From Saprospiraceae bacterium (GTDB lineage: Bacteria > Bacteroidota > Bacteroidia > Chitinophagales > Saprospiraceae), in the NCBI GenBank assembly GCA_020631355.1, contig JAHDHL010000001.1:421616-485615 (forward strand): a stretch of 64,000 nucleotides of DNA. Direction: 5' to 3'. The notes beneath the pieces are model-generated. The model was not told where the DNA came from, made no database searches, and saw nothing but the letters and a program-made list of their open reading frames with translations. The position numbers and the translations under genes are program-made. This document shows positions 8,569 to 16,505 of the stretch, piece after piece; within the stretch, counting starts at the first letter, position 1, and each line of letters starts with the position of its first letter.

Positions 8569-8727
8569 TTAATCCTCATAAATATCATTGATAAAAGGAG
8601 AGGGTAATCCATCTTTTACAGTAAACCATTGGAATGAGAAGACACTATCCTGCTCGTTGCCCTTTGACATATTCAAAAAGAACAACATAAACAAAACACA
8701 CAAAATCTTACCCTTACAGCATTGCAT
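8569..8727 (-). pseudogene. 5' remnant of a two-component propeller sensor (Reg_prop)
   Basis: A 52-codon ORF starts at 8727 with a signal peptide (hydrophobic residues 8-20). It continues into Q-W-F-T-V-K-D-G-L-P-S-P-F-I-N-D-I-Y-E-D and then stops with TAA. That segment is the first half of a Reg_prop (two-component regulator propeller) repeat, which normally continues 'G-x-x-W-x-G-T' and then through some 1000 residues of sensor kinase. Nothing in any frame after the stop continues the repeat; the terminator hairpin follows at once. I read it as a truncated gene left after deletion or recombination. It could still make a short exported peptide. Confidence 0.55.
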
Positions 8728-8935
8728 ACCTTAATTTAAAAGACTTCATTGGAGTAGGCAAATAATGATGATTGAATGGTCGCATTCATTGATTCAAAGG
8801 CATATTCTTTTTCTTTTTTATGAAAAGGCATCTAAAAACTTGTCTAAAACACCATTGGTGGTTAATCCTAGCATTTTTTTATTAATTTTCGAGTTATTAT
8901 AACCTATACCTCACTTTCGTAAACATTGATGTATC
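8728..8935. other. Intergenic region, no gene seen
   Basis: This AT-rich stretch lies between the propeller fragment and the HhH membrane-protein gene. It holds the divergent upstream regions of both. I see no RNA gene, hairpin or further ORF; a CACTTTCG sequence about 25 bases before the ATG at 8936 is a weak promoter candidate. Confidence 0.4.
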
Positions 8936-10240
8936 ATGGAGCTTGATGTTATCCTTAAAATCCTATTCGCAGTAATAGTCAATGGTTTTGGATTGATTGT
9001 ATTTTGGTCTTTTCGTTTCTTCAAAATGGATAAGAAAGATCACGAATACACCAAAGCCATCAATAAGTTCGGACTGAAGAAGAAGTTTGAGGAAGTCAGG
9101 GGTAAAAAGGTCGAACGTAAACCCAGTACGGTTCTAACTGCCACTAATTATTGGCTACCATTGGTATTTTTTACGATTACCTGTTCTATCCTGAGTTCCA
9201 TTTTCCTATTCCCATCTGAGCTATTCGGAGAATTATTCGAAGAACTCACCAGTGATGACGGTACTGTCATCTCCTCTGCCAAAACCTTTGCGCATAACCC
9301 ATTTTTCATGGGTATGCTTTTCGGTAATTTGGACATAAGTGATTTGGACATGAGCAATCTCAATGTACAGGATATCCAGAGAAGAAGCATTGCTACACTG
9401 GCTTGGGGTTTCATGGGGGCATTCCTCTGGGCTGCATCCAATATGGTCAGAAGATTATCCAAGGCGGATATCACTCCTGTACTTTATTATAAGGCAAGTT
9501 TCAGATTGTTGTTTGCCTGTGCAGTGGCCTTGATTTTCTCTTTTATTTCTGATAGGCTATCCCTTGGGGAAGTTAGTTATACATCCTCTTTTGTTCCTGC
9601 CCTTGCATTCGTTGCAGGAACACTACCAGATCGATTTTTCAATTACTTATTGGAATTAATCAAGACCATTTTCAATGGTTCTGATGTCAATACCAAACAA
9701 CTACACCTTAGGAATATCGAGGGCATCAGTGCCAGTCATAGAGAAAGACTATGGGAGGAGGGAATTGATAATGCCCAAAACTTGGCACAGGCCAGTTTGA
9801 CCCAACTGATGCTAAAGACACCATTTGAAGCCAGGCAATTACTGGATTGGATAGGTCAGGCCAAATTATTGACTTATATGAAGGATGATATCAAAAGGGC
9901 TCATGCCGTCGGAATCCGTTCTGTTTATGATTTCATCGCTCTCAAACAAACTTATACCAAACGCGGATTGGACAATATGGCCGCCTTGCAAGAACTGGGG
10001 CAATCTTCCGGAATGAGTACGCCTAAACTGGCAGTAGTCGCAGAGTTGGTTAATGAGGATTTGGGTATTAAGTCCCTAAAAGGTTTCATGGACAAGTTGA
10101 ATGGTAAAAAAGAGGTAACTGATTTGTATGAAAACAATGAAGTGGAAGCCCCTGAAGCCCCTACTCCCATTGATCCGATACTAGAAGATAAGGGTGATGA
10201 TAGCATTCCAAGTGATATTCCTACGAGTTATGACCAATAG
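8936..10240 (+). CDS. Membrane protein with C-terminal helix-hairpin-helix region
   Basis: 434 residues. Hydrophobic segments lie near residues 8-26, 75-95, about 155-170, about 192-208 and about 217-235, giving perhaps five membrane helices. The cytoplasmic tail from about residue 258 contains two HhH-like units (L-R-N-I-E-G-I-S followed by R-L-W-E-E-G-I-D-N near residue 270, and A-H-A-V-G-I-R-S-V-Y-D near residue 325), of the DUF4332/RNA-polymerase-alpha-CTD type. The last 40 residues are acidic and disordered. Such HhH units bind DNA or proteins; on a membrane anchor the role is unclear. Monocistronic; the adk promoter follows at once. Confidence 0.65.
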   Translation: MELDVILKILFAVIVNGFGLIVFWSFRFFKMDKKDHEYTKAINKFGLKKKFEEVRGKKVERKPSTVLTATNYWLPLVFFTITCSILSSIFLFPSELFGELFEELTSDDGTVISSAKTFAHNPFFMGMLFGNLDISDLDMSNLNVQDIQRRSIATLAWGFMGAFLWAASNMVRRLSKADITPVLYYKASFRLLFACAVALIFSFISDRLSLGEVSYTSSFVPALAFVAGTLPDRFFNYLLELIKTIFNGSDVNTKQLHLRNIEGISASHRERLWEEGIDNAQNLAQASLTQLMLKTPFEARQLLDWIGQAKLLTYMKDDIKRAHAVGIRSVYDFIALKQTYTKRGLDNMAALQELGQSSGMSTPKLAVVAELVNEDLGIKSLKGFMDKLNGKKEVTDLYENNEVEAPEAPTPIDPILEDKGDDSIPSDIPTSYDQ

Positions 10241-10267
10241 TTGAACTGAAATGTCTAGCGAATGTTA

Positions 10268-10275
10268 TATTTTTG
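10268..10275 (+). promoter_or_regulatory. Probable -7 box for adk
   Basis: TATTTTTG matches TAnnTTTG, 30 bases upstream of the adk ATG; a TTG at 10241-10243 is a possible but rather distant -33 element. Confidence 0.45.
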
Positions 10276-10305
10276 CGCTTCAATTGAAAGAAACTCGACA
10301 AAGGA

Positions 10306-10890
10306 ATGATTAACTTAATCTTATTCGGCCCTCCGGGGTCAGGTAAAGGCACCCAAGCCAACGGACTTGTGGAAAAGTATGGAATCCATCACATTTCCAC
10401 CGGTGATTTATTCAGAAGAGAAATCAAAAACAAAACAGCTCTTGGATTAGAAGCTGTAAGCTATTCTTCCAAGGGCCAATTGGTTCCCGATAGTGTTACT
10501 GTAGGTATCCTACGCAAGGAGGTAGAAGCTAACCCTGATGCCAAGGGATTCATTTTTGATGGTTTCCCTAGGACTGTGCCTCAGGCAGAAGCTTTGGACA
10601 AACTATTGGAAGAAATGGACCAGAGCATTACTTGCTTGGTAGAGCTTAGGGTCGGGGATGAAGAATTGACCCGTAGACTACTCGAAAGAGGCAAGACTTC
10701 AGGTAGAGTGGATGACCAAGACCCATCCATCATCGCCAATAGAATCCAAGTCTATAAGGATGAGACTATCCCGGTTGCATTGCATTATGCACAGGTTGAT
10801 AAGGCATTCGTAGTGGATGGTGTAGGTACCATTGAGGATGTCTTCGAAAGATTGTGCGATCGTGTGGACGAGCAAGCACAAACTGCATAA
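10306..10890 (+). CDS. adk: Adenylate kinase
   Basis: 194 residues. It catalyses ATP + AMP = 2 ADP in the cytoplasm. The P-loop G-P-P-G-S-G-K-G-T lies at residues 8-16; the AMP-binding region S-T-G-D-L-F-R-R and the G-F-P-R-T-V-P-Q-A-E motif near residues 87-96 are intact. The LID is the short form (R-L-L-E-R-G-K-T-S-G-R-V-D-D), without the zinc-binding Cys quartet of long-type enzymes, as expected for Bacteroidota. A hairpin follows, separating it from obgE. Confidence 0.97.
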   Translation: MINLILFGPPGSGKGTQANGLVEKYGIHHISTGDLFRREIKNKTALGLEAVSYSSKGQLVPDSVTVGILRKEVEANPDAKGFIFDGFPRTVPQAEALDKLLEEMDQSITCLVELRVGDEELTRRLLERGKTSGRVDDQDPSIIANRIQVYKDETIPVALHYAQVDKAFVVDGVGTIEDVFERLCDRVDEQAQTA

Positions 10891-10918
10891 ATATTACCCG
10901 TAAGGGAATTTTATTTAG

Positions 10919-10953
10919 AATGACATTGTATCTTATTCAGGTGCAATGTCATT
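10919..10953 (+). terminator. Hairpin after adk
   Basis: Stem aatgacattg/caatgtcatt (10919-10928 with 10944-10953) followed by tggtttt; it may terminate or attenuate adk transcription before obgE. Confidence 0.55.
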
Positions 10954-10988
10954 TGGTTTTAATTTAGTTCCCCTAAACTTTTGTTGTT

Positions 10989-11981
10989 ATGTCTAGTCAG
11001 AATTTCGTGGATTATGTAAGGATTTGTTGTCGCTCAGGAAAGGGTGGCGCAGGCTCCGCCCATTTCTACAGGGATAAGATTACGACAAAAGGAGGTCCCG
11101 ATGGAGGTGATGGAGGCCGTGGAGGTCATATCATCGTTCGGGGAAACGCCCAAATGTGGACACTGCTCCATCTCAAGTACAGGAAACATATCATTGCGGG
11201 TTTGGGGCAACCCGGTAGCGGAAATCATAAGACAGGTGCCAATGGCGAGGATATCATTCTGGATGTCCCTCTAGGAACTGTTGCCAAGGATGCGGAAACA
11301 GGTGAGATACATTTCGAAATCCTAGAGGATGGAGAAACCCGAATCCTTACAAAAGGAGGTCGGGGAGGGCTCGGTAATTCGCATTTCAAGTCATCCACTA
11401 ATCAATCTCCCCGATATTCCCAACCGGGTGAGGACGGCAGTGAAGAATGGAAGATTCTTGAATTGAAAGTCTTGGCTGATGTAGGTTTGGTCGGCTTTCC
11501 GAATGCAGGCAAATCGACTTTGCTTTCTGTTGTTACGGCTGCCAAACCCAAGATTGGTGCCTATCCCTTTACTACCATCACTCCAAATCTAGGAATCGTA
11601 TCACATAGAGGTGACCAATCCTTTATTATCGCAGATATTCCAGGAATTATCGAAAAGGCTCATGAGGGCAAAGGGCTCGGGCATCGTTTCCTTAGGCATA
11701 TCGAACGGAATGCAACACTTCTTTTCATGATACCTTGTGACACGGATGACATTGCGAAAGAATATGGCATTCTACTCAATGAATTGAAGCAGTTCAATCC
11801 CGAATTGTTGGATAAACCCAGAGTACTGGCTATCACTAAGAGCGATATGCTGGACGAAGAACTGAAAGAGATGATTAGTCCTGATTTACCCGGTGGAATT
11901 CCTACCGTATTCATTTCTTCTGTTGCCCAGCAAGGCCTAACCGAGCTCAAGGATACACTTTGGGCCCAATTGAATGAATAA
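10989..11981 (+). CDS. obgE: GTPase Obg (CgtA)
   Basis: 330 residues. This essential GTPase takes part in large ribosomal subunit assembly and stress response. The N-terminal glycine-rich Obg fold (residues 1-160) is plain: [12 protein letters not shown] near residue 35 and G-G-R-G-G-L-G-N near residue 124. The G domain follows: G1 G-F-P-N-A-G-K-S-T near residue 168, G3 D-I-P-G near residue 215, G4 T-K-S-D near residue 283. The C-terminal extension found in E. coli is absent, giving the short form common in this phylum. Confidence 0.97.
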   Translation: MSSQNFVDYVRICCRSGKGGAGSAHFYRDKITTKGGPDGGDGGRGGHIIVRGNAQMWTLLHLKYRKHIIAGLGQPGSGNHKTGANGEDIILDVPLGTVAKDAETGEIHFEILEDGETRILTKGGRGGLGNSHFKSSTNQSPRYSQPGEDGSEEWKILELKVLADVGLVGFPNAGKSTLLSVVTAAKPKIGAYPFTTITPNLGIVSHRGDQSFIIADIPGIIEKAHEGKGLGHRFLRHIERNATLLFMIPCDTDDIAKEYGILLNELKQFNPELLDKPRVLAITKSDMLDEELKEMISPDLPGGIPTVFISSVAQQGLTELKDTLWAQLNE

Positions 11982-12070
11982 TTGTGTTCTAACCATCGCA
12001 TTTCAGATTTATAGGACGGTTTCCTAAACCAAGATTGGATTTTTGTTTTTATTGTGAATAAGATGAATGA

Positions 12071-12100
12071 CAAAATTAATTGCCATAGCAATTAATTTTG
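12071..12100. promoter_or_regulatory. Perfect 13-bp palindrome over the hmgA promoter
   Basis: Two arms of 13 bases (12071-12083 and 12088-12100) are perfect reverse complements around a four-base centre. The right arm contains TAATTTTG (12093-12100), the probable -7 box for hmgA, 38 bases before its ATG. It is not followed by a T-run, so an operator is more likely than a terminator; it could also act as the end of the obgE transcript. Confidence 0.5.
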
Positions 12101-12138
12101 CTTAATTTTACTCATCCTACTTTAAAAACTTTGGTTCC

Positions 12139-13293
12139 ATGCATTATTATACATTGGGAGAAATTCCATCCAAGCGACATACCCAATTCAGGAAGCCTGA
12201 TGGTTCTCTATATCATGAGGAATTATTCTCAACCATTGGATTCGATGATATGTATTCATTGTTATATCATGCCAATGCCCCTACCCAAATCAAACAAGTT
12301 GGGGAACCTTATTCTGTTGCGGCCAAGGTCGTATCGGATAAGCAATTGAAGCACAGAAGCCTGAAAGGGTTTGGCATTGCTCCAGAGGATGATTACATCA
12401 AAAGCAGGAAACCCGTACTAGTCAATTCCGACTGTCATATCGTATTGTCAGCACCAAGGAAATCCATGACGGACTATTTCTTCAAGAATGCGGATGCGGA
12501 TGAGGTCATCTTTGTTCATGAAGGAACGGGAACCCTCAAAACCATGTATGGTAACATTGATTTTGAATATGGTGACTACCTTGTCATTCCTAGGGGAACC
12601 ATCTATCAGTTGATGTTCAATGATGAGAATAATAGGCTTTTCATTGTGGAAAGCTTCAGCCCGGTAGTACCTCCCAAGAGATATAGGGGACAATTCGGAC
12701 AATTATTGGAACATTCTCCTTATTGTGAGCGGGATATCCGAAAGCCTAAGAATCTCGAAACTTTTGATGAGCAAGGTGACTTCAAATTTTATATTAAGAA
12801 ACAGGATATGATATATCCCTATACTTACCTCAATCATCCATTCGATGTGGTAGGATGGGATGGATTCTGTTATCCATATGCTTTTTCTATTCATAATTTC
12901 GAGCCCATCACAGGTAGGGTACACCAACCACCTCCGGTACACCAAACCTTTGCAGCAAAAGGATTCGTTATTTGTTCGTTCTGTCCAAGACTATATGACT
13001 ATCATCCCTTGGCCATTCCGGCACCTTATAATCACTCCAATATTGATAGTGATGAAGTCCTATATTATGTAGATGGTGACTTCATGTCGAGAAAACATGT
13101 AGAAAGAGGTATGATTACCCTTCACCCGGGAGGTATTCCACATGGGCCACACCCAGGAACCGTTGAAAAGAGTATCGGAAAGAAAGCGACCCATGAACTA
13201 GCAGTCATGGTAGATACTTTTGCTCCATTGAAATTAACAGAGCATACCCTACATATTGAAGACCCTGATTATTATAAGAGTTGGTTGTCCTAA
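12139..13293 (+). CDS. hmgA: Homogentisate 1,2-dioxygenase
   Basis: 384 residues. This Fe(II) enzyme opens the homogentisate ring to maleylacetoacetate in tyrosine/phenylalanine breakdown. Family features are the N-terminal start 'M-H-Y-Y-T-L-G-E-I-P-x-K-R-H-T-Q-F', the cupin core with 'Y-G-D-Y-L-V-I-P-R-G-T' near residue 145, and the iron-site region 'H-P-G-G-I-P-H-G-P-H-P-G' near residue 330. The Bacteroidota enzymes of about 385 residues are shorter than the human protein (445). No other tyrosine-degradation gene is adjacent. A terminator follows at 13322-13361. Confidence 0.93.
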   Translation: MHYYTLGEIPSKRHTQFRKPDGSLYHEELFSTIGFDDMYSLLYHANAPTQIKQVGEPYSVAAKVVSDKQLKHRSLKGFGIAPEDDYIKSRKPVLVNSDCHIVLSAPRKSMTDYFFKNADADEVIFVHEGTGTLKTMYGNIDFEYGDYLVIPRGTIYQLMFNDENNRLFIVESFSPVVPPKRYRGQFGQLLEHSPYCERDIRKPKNLETFDEQGDFKFYIKKQDMIYPYTYLNHPFDVVGWDGFCYPYAFSIHNFEPITGRVHQPPPVHQTFAAKGFVICSFCPRLYDYHPLAIPAPYNHSNIDSDEVLYYVDGDFMSRKHVERGMITLHPGGIPHGPHPGTVEKSIGKKATHELAVMVDTFAPLKLTEHTLHIEDPDYYKSWLS

Positions 13294-13321
13294 CTGAGAC
13301 TTAATAAGTGGGTTTTTCACG

Positions 13322-13361
13322 AAGAAGCTGTTGGTGTTATCAAGTAACTCAACAGCTTCTT
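13322..13361 (+). terminator. Terminator after hmgA
   Basis: A perfect 12-bp stem (13322-13333 with 13350-13361) followed by ttatttaatt. The most upstream in-frame start (TTG at 13331) of the next ORF lies inside this stem, which argues for the later ATG at 13403. Confidence 0.75.
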
Positions 13362-13402
13362 TATTTAATTGTTATTTTCATCATAACAATACATCATTCA
13401 AT

Positions 13403-14848
13403 ATGAAATTCCTTAGATATCTACTTTACGTTATCGGTTCCGTAATCTTATTTCTCTTATGTACAGTACTTTGGTACAAGTGTACCACGCACCAACAAAT
13501 GATTGCCGCCCATCAGGAAAATGTAGGTGATGCCGAAGCATATTATGAGGAATATTGTGCTTCATGCCATGGTTCCAAGGTGCGGGAATTCGTGGAGCGG
13601 GACAAATGGGTTTATGGCAGCAGTAGGACGGAGATGTTTACTGTAATCAAGGATGGCGCGGATGTCGATGGGATGCCTGCTTATGGGGAAGTATTGGATG
13701 ACCAACAAATTTATGAGTTGGTGGATTACATCATGGCTGCCATTGAGGACAAGAAACAAGAAGATTTCAACTCGGGTGACAATAACGATGTCGTATTCAA
13801 ATCAGAGGGAATGAATCTTAAATTGGAATTGGTGGCAGACCACATGGATTCTCCTTGGGGAATCACCCAAGATAGTAGCGGCATCCTCTACTATACAGAT
13901 AAATCGGGCCAATTATTTTCCAATGACCTAAAAGGTAATCATAAACAAATCGAAGGGACACCCACTGTGAAATACAGGGGACAAGGCGGAATGATGGATG
14001 TATGCCTGCATCCTAATTTCAAAGAAAATAAAAGGATATACCTTACTTATTCAAAGCCCCATCCGAATGACGAAGGTTTGAGTACTACGGCACTTTTCTC
14101 AGGTGTTCTGGAAAATGGAAAAATTAAAGACGGTAAGGATATCTTCATTGCCATGCCCTATGAAACGACATCCAGACATTTTGGGAGCAGATTGGTTTTT
14201 GATAATGATGGATACATGTTCCTTAGTGTAGGCGAGCGAGGTAGAAGGGATGATTATCCACAAAAATTAGACAATCACTTAGGAAAAATCCTAAGGATGA
14301 ATGATGATGGTACACCTGTACCGAGTAATCCATTCTACAATCAGGAAGGCGCAATGAAAGAAATTTATTCCTATGGGCATCGCAATCCACAAGGTCTCTG
14401 CTACAACCCCGATTCCAATTTATTGTATGATCATGAACACGGCCCCAGAGGAGGAGATGAGATTAATTTGGTCAAAGCAGGTGAGAATTATGGTTGGCCG
14501 GTCATTACTTATGGTATCAATTATGTTGGCACCAAAATCACGGATATTACCCATAAGGAGGGCATGTTGCAACCTGAACGATATTGGGTTCCTTCCATTG
14601 CGCCTTGTGGTATGGATATCATAACGAGTGATAGGTATCCAGCTTGGAATGGGGATATCCTAACTGGCTCTTTGAAATTCAATTATATGCATCGGGATGT
14701 TTTTGATGAGAATGGGAAGTGGGTCAAGGAAGAAAAATTGTTTCCGAATATTGGTCGTTTCAGGAGCATCGAACAGTGTGCTGATGGATACATTTACTTT
14801 GGAGTAGAGGACCCAGGGAAAATTTACAGGATAAAGAGTGAGTATTAA
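13403..14848 (+). CDS. Cytochrome c-fused PQQ-type sugar dehydrogenase
   Basis: 481 residues from the ATG at 13403. A signal anchor occupies residues 4-24. A mono-heme cytochrome c domain follows with C-A-S-C-H near residue 52 and its Met ligand region 'D-G-M-P-A-Y' near residue 92. From about residue 135 comes a six-bladed propeller of the GSDH/sorbosone dehydrogenase type, with the conserved G-H-R-N-P-Q-G-L near residue 330 and H-G-P-R-G-G-D-E-I near residue 347. The substrate is unknown; electrons would pass from PQQ to the fused heme in the periplasm. It lies after hmgA but has its own start beyond the terminator. Confidence 0.85.
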   Translation: MKFLRYLLYVIGSVILFLLCTVLWYKCTTHQQMIAAHQENVGDAEAYYEEYCASCHGSKVREFVERDKWVYGSSRTEMFTVIKDGADVDGMPAYGEVLDDQQIYELVDYIMAAIEDKKQEDFNSGDNNDVVFKSEGMNLKLELVADHMDSPWGITQDSSGILYYTDKSGQLFSNDLKGNHKQIEGTPTVKYRGQGGMMDVCLHPNFKENKRIYLTYSKPHPNDEGLSTTALFSGVLENGKIKDGKDIFIAMPYETTSRHFGSRLVFDNDGYMFLSVGERGRRDDYPQKLDNHLGKILRMNDDGTPVPSNPFYNQEGAMKEIYSYGHRNPQGLCYNPDSNLLYDHEHGPRGGDEINLVKAGENYGWPVITYGINYVGTKITDITHKEGMLQPERYWVPSIAPCGMDIITSDRYPAWNGDILTGSLKFNYMHRDVFDENGKWVKEEKLFPNIGRFRSIEQCADGYIYFGVEDPGKIYRIKSEY

Positions 14849-14868
14849 AGCGTAATCAAATGAATAGA

Positions 14869-14905
14869 AAACGGCCATCAATGATTAGGAAGTTGATGGC
14901 CGTTT
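14869..14905. terminator. Bidirectional hairpin between sugar dehydrogenase and acyl-CoA dehydrogenase
   Basis: A perfect 13-bp stem (14869-14881 with 14893-14905), T-rich on the plus side and T-rich on the minus side, between two convergent genes. Confidence 0.75.
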
Positions 14906-14917
14906 CAATATTCAATA

Positions 14918-16432
14918 TTAGCCGAATAGGCTTTGTAATTTCATGGCTACACCCATATCTCCCTTAATTTTCAACTTGCCACTCATCATGGCTGTCATGG
15001 GATTGAGCTGACCTCGAATAAGTGCATTGAAATCCTCTAAGGAAATATCCACAGTACAATCCGCATCATTATCCTGAGTCGTTACCTGATTCTTTTCCCC
15101 TGTACCATCAATGTGAAGTTGCTGTCCTCCGAAATCAAATTTCAGGGATTTACCTAGCGGCTTGGCACTTTCTGCCTTGGATTGTATGCCGCCCAGAATG
15201 GCATCGAGGCCATTTCCATTGGAATCTCCATTCCCATTGTTCACTGCGGGTTCAACGGAGGCACTATTACCTGCCGCTTGGTAGGAAACATCATCAATAA
15301 CCATCTTGGCAATAATCTCGCGCATGATTTCGGAGGTTCCCCCTCCTATGGTTCCGATACGGCTATCCCTGAACATCCTCGCAATCTTATATTCCTCCAT
15401 ATACCCATAACCTCCGAAGAACTGCAAGCACTGATAAGATACTTTATCTGATAATTCAGAAGCTAATAGTTTAGCCATCGAACATTCCTTTACTGCATAT
15501 TTGCCATCGTTGTGCATTCTGCTACAATGAAGTACGAACTGCTTGGTTGCTTCTACCTCGGATACCAATTGGGCAATACGATGACGCAATACCTGAAACT
15601 TATTAATGGTCCTACCGAAAGCCTTTCTTTCTGACATATATTGCAATGAATATTCAATTGCACTTTCACAACCCGAATATCCCATTACAGCACCTACCAA
15701 TCTTTCCAATTGCAAACCTCCCATCAAATAATAGAATCCTTGTCCCTCCTCACCTATCAGATTCCCAACAGGAACTTTTACATCATCGAATGAGAGCTCG
15801 GCTGTATCTGACGCATGCCAACCTAACTTATCCAATTTCCTTGCAGACACTCCCTCCGTATCCCTATCTATAACCAACAAACTCACTCCTCCGGGGCCCG
15901 CATTGGGGTCGGTCTTGACTACGGTAACTATGAAATCACCATATACCGCATTCGTAATGAATGTTTTTGAACCATTCACTACATAATGGTCACCATTCTT
16001 GATGGCCGTGGTCTTTATATTGGCTGCATCCGAACCAGCACTGGGTTCTGAAATACCAATGGAACTGATTAAATCACCTGAAATAATTCCCGGTAGGTAC
16101 TTCTTTTTCAGATCATCCGAACCATACTTCAGGATGTAAGGAGCTGACATATACTGAACCACATTCTGAGTGATGGAGAAGCCTCCTGAGAAGACCTTAC
16201 ATGTTTCCTCACAAAAAACTACATCATAGAAAAAATCCAATTCGGAACCACCATATTCCTCAGGATAGGATAGACCCAAAAAACCCATATCCCCCATTTT
16301 TTTCCATACCTCACGCGGAATCCTCCGATCCTTTTCCCATTGGTCAATATTGGGAATGACTTCCTTTTGAAGGAAAGCCTTCAGACTCTCCCTGAACATT
16401 TCATGTTCTTCTGTAAAATAATATGAGTTCAT
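14918..16432 (-). CDS. Acyl-CoA dehydrogenase fused to SCP2 sterol-carrier domain
   Basis: 504 residues. Residues 1-380 form a complete FAD-dependent acyl-CoA dehydrogenase (I-S-E-P-S-A-G-S-D near 127-135; R-D-S-R-I-G-T-I-G-G-G-T-S-E near 356-368). The usual C-terminal catalytic Glu position (Y-E-G-T in medium-chain enzymes) reads G-G-G-T. A Glu is instead present in helix G (L-Q-L-E-R-L, Glu243), as in isovaleryl-CoA and long/branched-chain dehydrogenases. An Asn/Gly-rich linker (about 385-408) leads to an SCP2 lipid-transfer domain (about 409-504; 'F-N-A-L-I-R-G-Q-L-N-P' and 'M-S-G-K-L-K-I-K-G-D'). It is the last gene of an eight-gene catabolic operon. The fusion suggests a bulky branched or isoprenoid acyl-CoA substrate (inference). 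Confidence 0.88.
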   Translation of the reverse strand: MNSYYFTEEHEMFRESLKAFLQKEVIPNIDQWEKDRRIPREVWKKMGDMGFLGLSYPEEYGGSELDFFYDVVFCEETCKVFSGGFSITQNVVQYMSAPYILKYGSDDLKKKYLPGIISGDLISSIGISEPSAGSDAANIKTTAIKNGDHYVVNGSKTFITNAVYGDFIVTVVKTDPNAGPGGVSLLVIDRDTEGVSARKLDKLGWHASDTAELSFDDVKVPVGNLIGEEGQGFYYLMGGLQLERLVGAVMGYSGCESAIEYSLQYMSERKAFGRTINKFQVLRHRIAQLVSEVEATKQFVLHCSRMHNDGKYAVKECSMAKLLASELSDKVSYQCLQFFGGYGYMEEYKIARMFRDSRIGTIGGGTSEIMREIIAKMVIDDVSYQAAGNSASVEPAVNNGNGDSNGNGLDAILGGIQSKAESAKPLGKSLKFDFGGQQLHIDGTGEKNQVTTQDNDADCTVDISLEDFNALIRGQLNPMTAMMSGKLKIKGDMGVAMKLQSLFG

Positions 16433-16505
16433 TTAAATCGTATTTAGTATTAGGCGGCAGTACTGGGATTAGGGAATATACCCACCAATACCGCAGGCTA
16501 TGAAT

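Noticed and set aside
13331-13402. N-terminal extension of the sugar dehydrogenase from a TTG
   Set aside because: The TTG is inside the hmgA terminator stem, and the extension lies before a clear signal anchor that starts at the ATG 13403.
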